Assembly: GCA_017439675.1 (NCBI GenBank)
Contig: JAFSIQ010000009.1
Coordinates: 1-64,000, forward strand
DNA: 64,000 nt
Source: Lachnospiraceae bacterium
GTDB taxonomy: Bacteria > Bacillota > Clostridia > Lachnospirales > Lachnospiraceae
Direction of reading: 5' to 3'
Both the position numbers and the translations under genes were made by a program. A model generated the notes under the pieces. It worked only from the letters and a program-made list of their open reading frames with translations. It ran no database searches and was not told the DNA's origin. Shown here piece by piece: positions 42,388 through 52,098 of the stretch (its first letter is position 1; each line of letters starts with the position of its first letter).

Positions 42388-43350
42388 ATGGCTACAGGAA
42401 TAATTGGAACAGGTAGTTTTTTACCACCAACAGTTATTGATAATAACGAATTGGCAAAATTGGTAAAAACAGATGATGAATGGATTAGAGAACATACAGG
42501 TATTGCTGAGCGACACATTGCAACAGATGAGACCACATCTTATATGGGTACTGAGGCTGCGCTTGCAGCGATTGAGAATGCGGGTATTGAGGCAAAGGAA
42601 ATTGATTTGATTGTATTTGCTACACTTTCTGGAGAGAGAGCAACTCCTAGTATGTCATGTATCGTGCAGGATAAGATTGGTGCAACCAATGCAACTTGTT
42701 TTGATTTGAATGCAGCATGTTCTGGCTTTGTATATGCATTTCAGACTGCAGATGCCTATATTAAGGCTGGGTTTGCAAAGACTGCTTTGATTATCGGTGC
42801 AGAAACACTTTCTAAGATGGTAGATTGGAAGGACCGTAATACATGTATTTTGTTTGGTGATGGTGCTGGCGCAGCGATTGTAAAGGATACAGGTCGTGGT
42901 GTAATTAGTAGTGTTACCTTGAGTGATGGTAGTAAGGGAATGTCATTGAAGTGTAAGGAACGTTCTACTAGAAACTTCCTAAACAAAAAGCAGGAAGATA
43001 AGCATTATATTCAGATGATTGGACCGGATATCTTTAAGTTTGCTGTGCGCAAGGTTCCGGCATGTATTGACGTATTATTAGAGAGAGCGAATATGAGCAA
43101 GGAGGATGTGGACTACTTTGTGCTTCATCAGGCAAATGCGAGAATCATTTCTTCTGTTTCCAATAAAATGGGTGTTTCGATGGAGAAGTTCCCGATGAAC
43201 GTGGAGCATTGCGGAAACACATCTAGTGCATCGATTCCAATTTTGTTAGATGAGATGAACCGCGATGGAATGCTAAAGCAGGGTGACAAGATTGTTATCT
43301 GTGGTTTCGGTGGCGGTCTTACTTGGGGTGCACAGTTAATCGAGTGGTAG
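42388..43350 (+). CDS. fabH: Beta-ketoacyl-ACP synthase III
   Basis: Starts fatty-acid synthesis by condensing acetyl-CoA (or a branched starter) with malonyl-ACP. 320 residues. Catalytic Cys in DLNAACSGFVYAF, His in VLHQANARI, Asn in HCGNTSSASIP, and GFGGGLTWGA at the end. First gene of the fab operon. The usual acpP and fabK do not follow it. Confidence 0.96.
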   Translation: MATGIIGTGSFLPPTVIDNNELAKLVKTDDEWIREHTGIAERHIATDETTSYMGTEAALAAIENAGIEAKEIDLIVFATLSGERATPSMSCIVQDKIGATNATCFDLNAACSGFVYAFQTADAYIKAGFAKTALIIGAETLSKMVDWKDRNTCILFGDGAGAAIVKDTGRGVISSVTLSDGSKGMSLKCKERSTRNFLNKKQEDKHYIQMIGPDIFKFAVRKVPACIDVLLERANMSKEDVDYFVLHQANARIISSVSNKMGVSMEKFPMNVEHCGNTSSASIPILLDEMNRDGMLKQGDKIVICGFGGGLTWGAQLIEW

Positions 43351-43419
43351 TTATTGAATTAAGAAACAAAAAGTATTTTTTGTGGATTTACAACAGTTAA
43401 CAATATGGAGGATATTGAA

Positions 43420-44346
43420 ATGGGTAAAGTTGCATTTATGTTCCCTGGTCAGGGTGCGCAGTATGTTGGAATGGGTAAAGAGTTCTATGACATCAATGAA
43501 AAAAGTAAAGCGATTTTTGAGACAGCATCTAAGGCAGTAGGGCTTGATATTGAAGCAATCTGCTTTGAGGAGAATACAGATATTAACATTACAGAGTATA
43601 CTCAGATTGCAATGTTGACTGCTGAAGTTGCTATGATGCAGGCAGTATTAGATTTGGGAATTAAGCCAGATGTAACAGGTGGGTTGTCTCTTGGAGAGTA
43701 TTCTGCTTTGGTAGCCTCTGGAGTAATGGATTTTGAGGATTGTGCAAAGGTTGTCCGTAAACGAGGAATCTATATGCAGGACGAGGTTCCGGCAGGTGAA
43801 GGTGCTATGGCAGCGGTGATTGCATTGGATGCAGATAAGATTGAAGAGGTTTGTAATAGTGTGGACGGTATTGTAGGCATTGCCAATTACAATTGTCCGG
43901 GACAAATCGCGATTTCTGGTGAAAAGGCTGCAGTGGAAAAGGCTTCTGAGTTACTGAAGGAAGCTGGCGCAAAAAGATGTATTCCGTTAAATGTAAGTGG
44001 ACCATTCCATTCACCAATGTTAAAGGGTGCAGGGGATAAGCTTGCAAAGGAACTGGAGAATGTAGAGATTCATGACATTACAATTCCTTATGTAACCAAC
44101 GTAACTGGTGGTTTTGTGAGCGATAAGAATGATGTAAAGGATTTGCTTGCAACACAGGTTTCGAATTCTGTAAAGTGGATTCAGTGCGTGGAAGCAATGC
44201 TTGCTGATGGTGTGGATACATTCGTTGAAATTGGACCTGGTAAGACGTTGTCTTCTTTCGTAAAGAAGATTAATAAAGATGTAACTATTGTAAATGTAGA
44301 TAAATATGCAGACTTGGATAAGGTAAAAGAAGTATTCGGTCTGTAA
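43420..44346 (+). CDS. fabD: Malonyl CoA-ACP transacylase
   Basis: 308 residues starting MGKVAFMFPGQGAQYVGMG. Catalytic Ser in GLSLGEYSAL, and His in SGPFHSPMLKGA. ATG 43420 lies 8 nt after GGAGG; the in-frame ATG 43405 is inside the ribosome site. Supplies malonyl-ACP for FabH and FabF. Confidence 0.96.
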   Translation: MGKVAFMFPGQGAQYVGMGKEFYDINEKSKAIFETASKAVGLDIEAICFEENTDINITEYTQIAMLTAEVAMMQAVLDLGIKPDVTGGLSLGEYSALVASGVMDFEDCAKVVRKRGIYMQDEVPAGEGAMAAVIALDADKIEEVCNSVDGIVGIANYNCPGQIAISGEKAAVEKASELLKEAGAKRCIPLNVSGPFHSPMLKGAGDKLAKELENVEIHDITIPYVTNVTGGFVSDKNDVKDLLATQVSNSVKWIQCVEAMLADGVDTFVEIGPGKTLSSFVKKINKDVTIVNVDKYADLDKVKEVFGL

Positions 44347-44358
44347 GAAGGAGGAGCT

Positions 44359-45099
44359 ATGTTAGCAGGTAAGGTAGCGTTAGTAACTGGTGCAAGCCGA
44401 GGAATCGGAAGATGTACAGCAGTTACACTTGCTTCTTATGGAGCAACGGTAATTGTGAATTACAATGGCAACAAGGAAAAAGCAGAGGAAGTCGTAGCTG
44501 AAATTAAAGCAAATGGCGGAACTGCGGTTACATATGGTTGTAACGTATCAGATTATGATGCGGTAGAGACAATGATGAAGGACATTGTGGCAGAGCATGG
44601 TTCTTTGGACATTTTAGTAAATAATGCAGGAATTACAAAGGATGGTTTGTTGATGAAGATGTCTGAGACAGATTATGACGCGGTTTTAGATACAAACCTT
44701 AAGGGAACATTTAATTGCATCAAGCACATTTCCCGTCAGATGTTAAAGCAGAAGTCAGGTAGAATTATCAATCTTTCGAGTGTGGTGGGTGTGTACGGTA
44801 ATGCAGGTCAGGTGAATTACGCTGCTTCTAAGGCAGGTGTAATTGGTATCACAAAGTCTGTGGCAAAGGAATTAGGTTCCCGTGGTATTACAGTCAATGC
44901 AGTTGCACCGGGATTCATTGTGACAGAAATGACAGATGCAATGACAGACGAGGCAAAGAAACAGGTGTCCGATCACATTGCTATGAAGCGTCTAGGAGAT
45001 GTGAAGGATGTGGCGGAGATGGTTGCATTTTTGGCATCTGAAAAGGCTGCTTATGTAACCGGACAGGTGATTTGTGTAGACGGTGGAATGTCGCTATAG
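44359..45099 (+). CDS. fabG: 3-oxoacyl-ACP reductase
   Basis: Short-chain dehydrogenase of 246 residues: NADPH site [15 protein letters not shown], the Ser and Tyr-Lys active residues in [23 protein letters not shown], and the closing [14 protein letters not shown]. Reduces the 3-keto group each cycle. 12 nt after fabD with AAGGAGGAG. Confidence 0.96.
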   Translation: MLAGKVALVTGASRGIGRCTAVTLASYGATVIVNYNGNKEKAEEVVAEIKANGGTAVTYGCNVSDYDAVETMMKDIVAEHGSLDILVNNAGITKDGLLMKMSETDYDAVLDTNLKGTFNCIKHISRQMLKQKSGRIINLSSVVGVYGNAGQVNYAASKAGVIGITKSVAKELGSRGITVNAVAPGFIVTEMTDAMTDEAKKQVSDHIAMKRLGDVKDVAEMVAFLASEKAAYVTGQVICVDGGMSL

Positions 45100-45112
45100 G
45101 AAGGAGAACATT

Positions 45113-46354
45113 ATGAGACGAGTAGTAGTAACAGGAATGGGAGCAATTACTCCGATTGGTTTAAGTGTGGATGAATTTTGGAATGGTATCAAAGAAAGTA
45201 AGGTTGGTATCGGTCCGATTACTAAGTTTGAGACAGGTGACTTCAAGGTTAAGCTCGCCGCTGAGGTAAAAGATTTTAATGCTAAGGATTTTATGGATGG
45301 AAAAGCTGCGAAGAGAATGGAATTATTTTCTCAGTACGCAGTAGCTGCTGCTAAGGAAGCGATGGAACAGTCTGGTCTTGACATGGAGAAGGAAGATCCG
45401 TATCGTGTAGGTATCGCAATTGGTTCTGGAACTGGTAGTTTGCAGACGATTGAGAGAAACTCTCTTCGTATTCAGACAAAGGGAATTAACCGTATGGAGC
45501 CATTGGCAGTGCCTATGATGATTTCTAATATGGCGGCCGGTAATGTATCTATTTATTTTGGCTTGAAGGGTAAGTCTATCAATGTAGTGACAGCCTGTGC
45601 ATCTGGTAACCACAATATTGGTGAAGCTTATCGTACCATTCAATATGGCGATGCTGATGTAATGTTGGCAGGTGGTACAGAGTCTACGGTATGCCCTGTA
45701 GGTATGGGTGGATTTAATTCTCTTACTGCTTTGAATACAACAGATGATGCTACTCGTGCATCTATTCCATTTGACAAGGAACGTGGTGGTTTCGTTCTTG
45801 GTGAAGGTGCAGGCGTTGTTGTTTTGGAAGAGTTAGAGCATGCAAAAGCAAGGGGTGCTAAGATTTTAGCAGAGGTAATCGGTTATGGTGCAACTTCTGA
45901 TGCATATCACATTACTTCTCCTTCTGAGGATGGAATGGGAGCTGCTAAGGCTATGATGTTTGCTATGGATGATGCAGGAATTAAGCCTTCTGATGTTGAT
46001 TATATCAATGCGCATGGTACATCTACACATCACAATGATTTGTTTGAGACAAGAGCAATCAAGGTTGCTTTTGGTGATGCGCAGAATAAGCCGCTTGTTA
46101 GCTCCACAAAGTCTATGGTAGGACATTTGTTAGGTGCTGCTGGTGGTGTAGAATTTATTACTTGTGTGAAGTCTATTCAAGAAGGTTACGTACATGAGAA
46201 TGTTGGTTTACAGCAGGTGGATGACGATGAAGACTTTACATTGAATTATGTGAAGGATCAGGGTGTGAATATGGATGTCAATGTATGTATGAGCAATTCC
46301 CTTGGTTTTGGTGGTCACAATGCCACAATCATTGTTAAGAAGTATGCAGAATAG
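45113..46354 (+). CDS. fabF: Beta-ketoacyl-ACP synthase II
   Basis: 413 residues starting MRRVVVTGMGAITPIG. Catalytic Cys in VTACASGNHNIG, two His in NAHGTSTHHND and GHLLGAAG. Carries out elongation and sets chain length with temperature. ATG 45113 follows AAGGAG; the 45083 start is inside fabG and not conserved. Confidence 0.96.
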   Translation: MRRVVVTGMGAITPIGLSVDEFWNGIKESKVGIGPITKFETGDFKVKLAAEVKDFNAKDFMDGKAAKRMELFSQYAVAAAKEAMEQSGLDMEKEDPYRVGIAIGSGTGSLQTIERNSLRIQTKGINRMEPLAVPMMISNMAAGNVSIYFGLKGKSINVVTACASGNHNIGEAYRTIQYGDADVMLAGGTESTVCPVGMGGFNSLTALNTTDDATRASIPFDKERGGFVLGEGAGVVVLEELEHAKARGAKILAEVIGYGATSDAYHITSPSEDGMGAAKAMMFAMDDAGIKPSDVDYINAHGTSTHHNDLFETRAIKVAFGDAQNKPLVSSTKSMVGHLLGAAGGVEFITCVKSIQEGYVHENVGLQQVDDDEDFTLNYVKDQGVNMDVNVCMSNSLGFGGHNATIIVKKYAE

Positions 46355-46423
46355 AAAAATTGTATGTAGTTTATCTATGTACAACGAATGAAACTTTTGT
46401 TAAAATACAACACATGAGTGAAT

Positions 46424-46482
46424 AAAAAGGCTCTTATTTCATAGATGGAATGTTTTCTTTCACAGAAATAATGTGCCTTTTT
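46424..46482 (+). terminator. Terminator-like hairpin between fabF and fabZ
   Basis: AAAAAGGC (46424-46431) pairs with GCCTTTTT (46475-46482), with inner ATTTC/GAAAT. The 43-nt inner part makes it bulky but it ends in T5. It suggests that fabZ is a separate transcript or receives only read-through. Confidence 0.65.
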
Positions 46483-46563
46483 ATGATTTCATAGGAATCA
46501 TATGCTAAGTTCGGCGTGTGAAACTTGAAAATTATATCACAAGAGGAAAAAGGAGAGAACGAC

Positions 46564-46989
46564 ATGGAATTAGATATCAAGCAAATTATGGAAATTATAC
46601 CTCACAGACAACCATTTCTTTTGATTGACCGAGTGACAGAGATGGTGCCGGGGCAGTCTATTAAAGGGTATAAGAACGTATCCTACAATGAGCCATTTTT
46701 TGCAGGACACTTTCCGGGAGAACCGGTTATGCCTGGTGTGCTTCAGATTGAGGCATTGGCCCAGCTAGGTGCAGTGGCAGTGCTATCTATGGAAGAGAAC
46801 AAGGGAAAGATAGCTTACTTTGCAGGAATTAAGGATGCGAAATTTAAGCAGAAGGTAGTTCCGGGAGACCGTTTGGACTTAGAATGCGAGATTATCAAGA
46901 TTAAGGGTCCTCTTGGTATCGGAGCTGTAAAGGCTTCTGTAAATGGCAAGTTGGCTTGTAAGGCTGAGATTTCATTTATGATTGGATAG
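46564..46989 (+). CDS. fabZ: 3-hydroxyacyl-ACP dehydratase FabZ
   Basis: 141 residues, hot-dog fold with IPHRQPFLLIDRV, GHFPGEPVMPGVLQIEALAQ holding catalytic His and Glu. Removes water in the elongation cycle. ATG 46564 follows AAAAGGAGAG; the ATG at 46525 adds a non-family extension. Separated from fabF by a 209-bp gap with a terminator, followed at once by apbE. Confidence 0.95.
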   Translation: MELDIKQIMEIIPHRQPFLLIDRVTEMVPGQSIKGYKNVSYNEPFFAGHFPGEPVMPGVLQIEALAQLGAVAVLSMEENKGKIAYFAGIKDAKFKQKVVPGDRLDLECEIIKIKGPLGIGAVKASVNGKLACKAEISFMIG

Positions 46990-47003
46990 GAGTTACAAGT
47001 AAG

Positions 47004-48086
47004 ATGCGACTAAGTGCACAACACAGAAAGAAATTACATAAGGTGATAAATGGCTTAATCATTCTTTTGGCGTTGGGTGTTTTTGTATATTTTGCAATAC
47101 AGACCATTCAGAAAAAGGAAATGAATATCGAGATGCAGGCTTATGCAGGTTCTGCTATGGGAACCGCGGTGAAGAAGACCCTGTACAGTGAAAGTATGGA
47201 GGAAAATGATGCTGCAGATGCAATGATTGACACTTGTCTGGAGGAATTAGAGAATCAGATTTCTGCCCGGGTGTCCGGGTCTGAAATAGCAGGCTTGAAT
47301 CGCAACTATGCAGTAGATGGCATCAATACTTTGTCAGAGTCGGTAGCGTCTTATTTGCGACAGGAATTACTCATATGGGAAGAATCTGAGGGAGCTTTCT
47401 CACCATGTATTTATCCACTTTCCTCTTTGTGGGGGATTGAGGAGGGAAATACGATTGTGCCAAACACAACCATGATAGAGAGCGCGCTAATTGCTATAGA
47501 TGCCTCACAGATTGAAGTAAATGGTAATGATTTGATTTTACATGCACCGAATATGCAGTTGGATATGGGCGCCGCCGGCAAAGGTATTGCCTGTGACGAA
47601 ATTCGCACACGGCTTTGTGAAACAAATATTCAAGGTGCGGTGGTTTCTGTCGGGGGAAGTATTTTAGCTTATGGTGACAAGGGAGACGGAAAAGAATGGC
47701 ATATTGGCATCCAGAATCCAAGAGGTGTTACCGGAGATATATTTGGTGTTGTGGATACACCGGGTAATGTAGTGGTCTCTACTTCCGGTGATTACGAAAA
47801 GTATTTTGAATCAGGAGGAAAGCGTTTTCATCATATCTTTGATCCAAGTACCGGTTTTCCGGCAGATAATGGCTTGATTTCGGTTACTATTATTTGCGAA
47901 AATGGACTTCGCTCTGACGCTATGTCTACCGCCTGTTTTGTGATGGGTTTAGAAAAGGGAATGGCATACGCTAAGGAACAAGGTGTGGAAGCCATTTTTG
48001 TGACGCAGGATAAGAAGGTTTATGTTACTGACAATATGAAGAATAAATTCCGCCTACAATCGGAGGAATATGAGCTAGTGAGATAG
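47004..48086 (+). CDS. apbE: FAD:protein FMN transferase ApbE
   Basis: 360 residues with an N-terminal membrane or lipobox-free anchor (VINGLIILLALGVFVYFAI), then the ApbE fold: GSAMGTAV, LDMGAAGKGIACD, VSVGGSILAYG, GDYEKYF and HIFDPSTGFPA. Attaches FMN to a Thr in the D/S-G-A-T motif of RnfG and RnfD, which are encoded 3 kb downstream. Context thus fits flavinylation of the Rnf complex. Confidence 0.94.
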   Translation: MRLSAQHRKKLHKVINGLIILLALGVFVYFAIQTIQKKEMNIEMQAYAGSAMGTAVKKTLYSESMEENDAADAMIDTCLEELENQISARVSGSEIAGLNRNYAVDGINTLSESVASYLRQELLIWEESEGAFSPCIYPLSSLWGIEEGNTIVPNTTMIESALIAIDASQIEVNGNDLILHAPNMQLDMGAAGKGIACDEIRTRLCETNIQGAVVSVGGSILAYGDKGDGKEWHIGIQNPRGVTGDIFGVVDTPGNVVVSTSGDYEKYFESGGKRFHHIFDPSTGFPADNGLISVTIICENGLRSDAMSTACFVMGLEKGMAYAKEQGVEAIFVTQDKKVYVTDNMKNKFRLQSEEYELVR

Positions 48087-48099
48087 CTTCAAGGAAATG

Positions 48100-48498
48100 A
48101 TGCAGGATAAGAAGTTGATATTTAAAAAAGGAGATTATATTTTTGCTATGGTTGTGGTGAGCGTTGTGTTGGTACTTTTTCTGACACAGCTCAATGCAAA
48201 GCAAGGAAATCAAGTGCGGGTAACCGTGGGGAAACAGACAGAAACCTATTCGCTGACAGAAAATCGGAGGATTTCTTTGCGAGGTAAGATGGATTCGCAG
48301 GAGCAGGCTTCTTCAGATGGGGTGACCAATGTGTTAGTGATTGAGGATGGACAGGTTTATATGGAATCAGCAAGTTGCCCAGACCAGGTGTGTGTAAAGC
48401 ATAAGCCCATATATCAGGATGGTGAAATGATTATATGTCTTCCACATCAGGTTTATGTGGAAGTGGATAATGATATAGAAAATGATATTGACAATTAG
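48100..48498 (+). CDS. NusG domain II membrane protein
   Basis: 132 residues: one N-terminal transmembrane helix (GDYIFAMVVVSVVLVLFLT) and an outside NusG-II domain with SCPDQVCVKHKPI and GEMIICLPHQVYVEV. The two-Cys pattern is typical of this family, which is often encoded with apbE and Rnf or FMN-binding proteins. Role unproven. ATG 48100 is better spaced from AAGGAA than 48097. Confidence 0.88.
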   Translation: MQDKKLIFKKGDYIFAMVVVSVVLVLFLTQLNAKQGNQVRVTVGKQTETYSLTENRRISLRGKMDSQEQASSDGVTNVLVIEDGQVYMESASCPDQVCVKHKPIYQDGEMIICLPHQVYVEVDNDIENDIDN

Positions 48499-48509
48499 GT
48501 GGTGAGCAT

Positions 48510-49013
48510 ATGAAAACATCCCGCATAGCAGAATTTGGCATGCTATTAGCTTTGGCTTTGGTGTTATCCTACTTAGAAAGCCTTATACCGGTAGTGATTG
48601 CTGTTCCAGGGGTTAAACTTGGTCTTGCCAATATAATGACAATTTTAATTCTCTACAGAATGAATGGTCGATTTGCATTTTTTTTTATGACAGCCCGTGT
48701 GCTGTTGACTGGCTTCTTATTTGCAGGAATATCGACGATTCTCTACAGCTTTGTTGGAGGACTCTTTTGCATTTTAGTCATGAGTGTGTTAAAGAAAAGT
48801 TCATTCTTCTCTGTTTTGGGAGTTAGCATGGCTGGCGCGGTTTTTCATAATGTGGGGCAGATTCTGGTGGCTATTCTTATTATGGAGAATGCACATATTC
48901 TATACTATCTCTTAGTATTATGTGTAACGGGCATGGCTAGTGGACTGGCTATCGGATATTTGGCACATTTATTGATGAAACAATATAATAAAATATATGA
49001 GAGGAATCGGTAG
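48510..49013 (+). CDS. Gx transporter family membrane protein (HepS-I-like)
   Basis: 167 residues, five or six transmembrane helices, starting KTSRIAEFGMLLALALVLSYLESLIP, with PGVKLGLANI, the usual opening of the family often labelled heptaprenyl diphosphate synthase component I. That label is weakly founded; it looks like an ECF-type substrate-binding or transport subunit. Joined with apbE and the NusG-II gene by short gaps. A terminator starts inside its last codons. Confidence 0.85.
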   Translation: MKTSRIAEFGMLLALALVLSYLESLIPVVIAVPGVKLGLANIMTILILYRMNGRFAFFFMTARVLLTGFLFAGISTILYSFVGGLFCILVMSVLKKSSFFSVLGVSMAGAVFHNVGQILVAILIMENAHILYYLLVLCVTGMASGLAIGYLAHLLMKQYNKIYERNR

Positions 49014-49036
49014 AGGAACATTTACCGATTCTTTTT
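49004..49036 (+). terminator. Terminator between the apbE group and rnfC
   Basis: GAATCGGTA (49004-49012) with TACCGATTC (49023-49031) then TTTTT. It overlaps the stop codon of the Gx gene. Confidence 0.88.
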
Positions 49037-49220
49037 CGTTTGTTAAAATGCAGCCATGTTCGAAGAAAACGGATATTACAAAATCTTCCCGGTAAATGTG
49101 GAATGCACCTAGAAATCATATCCTAAATGTTGTATAATGAATATAATTGTGAGGTCTAGATATTGTGCTGATATCAGATTATTGTAACTTAAGACATTTT
49201 AGAATTGTGAGGTAGTGCAC

Positions 49221-50543
49221 ATGGGTTTATTAACATTTTCAGGCGGTATCCATCCTTATGATGGAAAAGAGCTGTCGAAGGACAAAGCAATCAGTGTTTA
49301 CTTGCCAAAGGGAGAAGCTGTGTATCCGTTATCTCAGCATATTGGAGCACCAGCAGTTCCAATTGTAAAAAAGGGCGACAAGGTATTAGTTGGGCAAAAG
49401 ATTGCAGAGGCAGGAGGATTTGTATCTGCCAATATTCATTCCGGTGTATCGGGAACTGTTAAGGCGATTGAGTCTAGGATGACTGTGTCGGGCAATAAGG
49501 TGAATGCCATTGTAATTGAGAATGACGGATTGTTTGAAGAGATAGATTTTTCCCAAAATATCAAGCCGTTAGAGGAGATGTATCGTGAAGATGTGAAGGA
49601 GGCTATTAAGGAAGCCGGTATCGTAGGTATGGGTGGTGCTGGATTTCCCACACATGTAAAATTATCTCCAAAGAACGAAGATGCTATTGACACCATTATT
49701 GTTAACGGTGCGGAGTGTGAGCCATATCTTACATCGGATTATCGTAGAATGATGGAGGTTCCAGAGAAGATTGTTACTGGTCTTCAGATTGTGGTGAATT
49801 TGTTTGATCATGCCAAAGGTATTATTGCCGTTGAGGATAATAAACCGGATGCCATTAAGAAGCTTCGCGAGCTGACCAAGGATATGGAGAACATTACAGT
49901 GAATGCAGTAAAGACCAAGTATCCACAGGGAGCGGAGCGTCAGCTTATCTATGCCAATACGGGAAGGCAGATTAACTCCTCTATGTTGCCGGCAGATGCA
50001 GGTTGTATTGTTCATAATATTGATACGATTGTCGCTATTTATAATGCTATTATTGAAGGGCGACCACTGTATGAGCGTATTGTGACAGTAACTGGTGATG
50101 CGGTCAACGATACAGCTAACTTCAATGTGCGCTTGGGTACGAATGCACAGGAGTTGATTGATGCAGTAGGTGGATTTAACATCGAGGATCCAGGAAAGAT
50201 TATTTCTGGTGGTCCGATGATGGGTAAAGCGATGTTTACATTGGATGTACCGATTGTGAAAGGTTCCTCCGCGTTACTCTGTTTTAGAGAAGATATTGTT
50301 TCCGCAATAGAGCCGTCGAATTGTATTCGATGTGGTCGTTGCGTGGAGGTATGTCCGGGAAGAGTGATGCCGAATCAGCTTGCTACCATGGCTGAACATG
50401 GTGATATTGAAGGTTTTTTGAAGTACGATGGTATGGAATGTTGCGAATGTGGTTGTTGTTCTTTTGTGTGTCCGGCAAAACGTCATTTGACACAGATTAT
50501 TGCAGGAACAAGAAAACAGATTTTAGCTAATAAGAAAAAGTAG
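49221..50543 (+). CDS. rnfC: Rnf complex subunit RnfC
   Basis: 440 residues. Peripheral subunit that takes electrons from NADH: an N-terminal GLLTFSGGIHP, flavin/NADH segment GMGGAGFPTHVKLSP, NGAECEPYLTSD, and two 4Fe-4S motifs CIRCGRCVEVCP and CCECGCCSFVCPAKR. ATG 49221 follows GAGGT; a GTG at 49215 is possible. A TATAAT box at 49133-49138 without a good -35 is the best promoter candidate. Confidence 0.95.
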   Translation: MGLLTFSGGIHPYDGKELSKDKAISVYLPKGEAVYPLSQHIGAPAVPIVKKGDKVLVGQKIAEAGGFVSANIHSGVSGTVKAIESRMTVSGNKVNAIVIENDGLFEEIDFSQNIKPLEEMYREDVKEAIKEAGIVGMGGAGFPTHVKLSPKNEDAIDTIIVNGAECEPYLTSDYRRMMEVPEKIVTGLQIVVNLFDHAKGIIAVEDNKPDAIKKLRELTKDMENITVNAVKTKYPQGAERQLIYANTGRQINSSMLPADAGCIVHNIDTIVAIYNAIIEGRPLYERIVTVTGDAVNDTANFNVRLGTNAQELIDAVGGFNIEDPGKIISGGPMMGKAMFTLDVPIVKGSSALLCFREDIVSAIEPSNCIRCGRCVEVCPGRVMPNQLATMAEHGDIEGFLKYDGMECCECGCCSFVCPAKRHLTQIIAGTRKQILANKKK

Positions 50544-50556
50544 GGAGGTGGACATT

Positions 50557-51501
50557 TTGGATTATACGATGAAGATTTCTTCGTCTCCGCACATTCGTGA
50601 TAAGGAGACAACAACGAATATTATGGGAAAGGTCATTGTTGCCTTGATGCCTGCTACCATTTTTGGTGTATACAATTTTGGCTTGAATGCATTGACTACA
50701 ATATTAATTACAGTAATCAGTTGTGTCATATTTGAGGCTGGTTACCAAAAACTTTGCGGATTGAAATGTACTGTTAAGGATTTATCGGCGGTGCTTACAG
50801 GTTTGTTATTGGCATTGAATTTACCGCCAGAGGTACCATTTTGGTTGCCGATTCTTGGTAGCTTCTTCGCAATTGTTGTGGTGAAGCAGTTGTTTGGAGG
50901 CTTGGGACAGAATTTTATGAATCCAGCTTTAGGTGCCAGATGCTTTTTGCTAATTTCGTTTGCTGGAAGAATGACCACATTTACTTATGATGCTGTGACA
51001 ACAGCAACACCACTTGCCCAGTTAAAGGCAGGGGAGAGCGTAGATATTCTATCTATGGCACTTGGAACGATTCCTGGAACAATTGGTGAGACATCAGCCA
51101 TTGCATTGGTTGCTGGTGGATTGTTCCTTATTGTCCGCAAGATTATTGATATTCGGATTCCGCTATCTTATATTGGTTCTTTTGCAGTATTTATCGTGAT
51201 ATATGCATTGGCGACGGGAAGAGGATTTGACACTACCTTTTTATTGGCACACTTATTCGGTGGCGGCTTGATGCTTGGAGCATTTTTCATGGCTACAGAT
51301 TATGTTACATCACCGATTACTCCGATGGGTAGAGTTTTATTCGGTGTGCTCTTGGGACTTCTCACATTTCTATTCCGAATTTTTGGAGGCTCCGCAGAGG
51401 GTGTCTCTTATGCCATTATCATCGGTAACTTACTAGTACCATTGATTGAGAAGATTACTGTTCCAAAATCATTTGGAAAGGGGGCAGTAAAGCATGAGTA
51501 A
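50557..51501 (+). CDS. rnfD: Rnf complex subunit RnfD
   Basis: 314 residues with about eight transmembrane helices. SSSPHIRDKETT and the flavinylation segment VTTATPLAQ are family marks; ApbE encoded upstream would add FMN to the Thr. The best start is TTG 50557, 8 nt after GGGAGG; ATG 50569 and GTG 50548 are alternatives. Overlaps rnfG by 8 nt. Confidence 0.94.
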   Translation: MDYTMKISSSPHIRDKETTTNIMGKVIVALMPATIFGVYNFGLNALTTILITVISCVIFEAGYQKLCGLKCTVKDLSAVLTGLLLALNLPPEVPFWLPILGSFFAIVVVKQLFGGLGQNFMNPALGARCFLLISFAGRMTTFTYDAVTTATPLAQLKAGESVDILSMALGTIPGTIGETSAIALVAGGLFLIVRKIIDIRIPLSYIGSFAVFIVIYALATGRGFDTTFLLAHLFGGGLMLGAFFMATDYVTSPITPMGRVLFGVLLGLLTFLFRIFGGSAEGVSYAIIIGNLLVPLIEKITVPKSFGKGAVKHE

Positions 51502-52087
51502 TGAAAGTATTAAGAATACCATTTCTTTAATGTTAATTACCTTGGTGGCAGGACTTTTGCTTGGTGTGGTATACGAAATTACTAAAGAACCGATTGCAGC
51601 AGAGCAACAGCGTGCCAAGGAGGAAGCTTATAAAGCAGTGTTTGCAGATGCGGATTCCTTTGAAGCGGTTACGCTTGAGGAAGAAGCAGTTGCAGAGGAG
51701 CTTGAAAGCAGTGGATATAAAGTGACAATCAACGAGGTTATGAAGGTCTATGATAAGTCAGGAAATGTTGCCGGTTATGTGTTGACTGTGACAGACCATG
51801 AAGGCTATGGCGGAGATATTCAATTTGCCATGGGTGTCACCTCAGATGGGGTTGTGAATGGGATTTCTTTCTTGTCCATCAGTGAAACGGCAGGACTTGG
51901 TATGAAGGCAACAGAGGAATCCTTTACAAAGCAGTTTGCCAATAAGCAGATAGATGCATTTCAGTACACGAAGAATGGTGCTACGGCAGATGGAGAGATT
52001 GATGCCATTTCTGGTGCAACCATTACTACTAGTGCAGTTGTCAATGGTGTGAATGCAGGACTTTTCTATATTAGCACATTGGAATAG
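51494..52087 (+). CDS. rnfG: Rnf complex subunit RnfG
   Basis: 197 residues with one N-terminal membrane helix (MLITLVAGLLLGVVYEI) and an outside FMN-binding domain with SGATITTSAV, the covalent FMN site. Overlaps the rnfD end by 8 nt. Confidence 0.95.
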   Translation: MSNESIKNTISLMLITLVAGLLLGVVYEITKEPIAAEQQRAKEEAYKAVFADADSFEAVTLEEEAVAEELESSGYKVTINEVMKVYDKSGNVAGYVLTVTDHEGYGGDIQFAMGVTSDGVVNGISFLSISETAGLGMKATEESFTKQFANKQIDAFQYTKNGATADGEIDAISGATITTSAVVNGVNAGLFYISTLE

Positions 52088-52098
52088 GAGGTAGGAGA

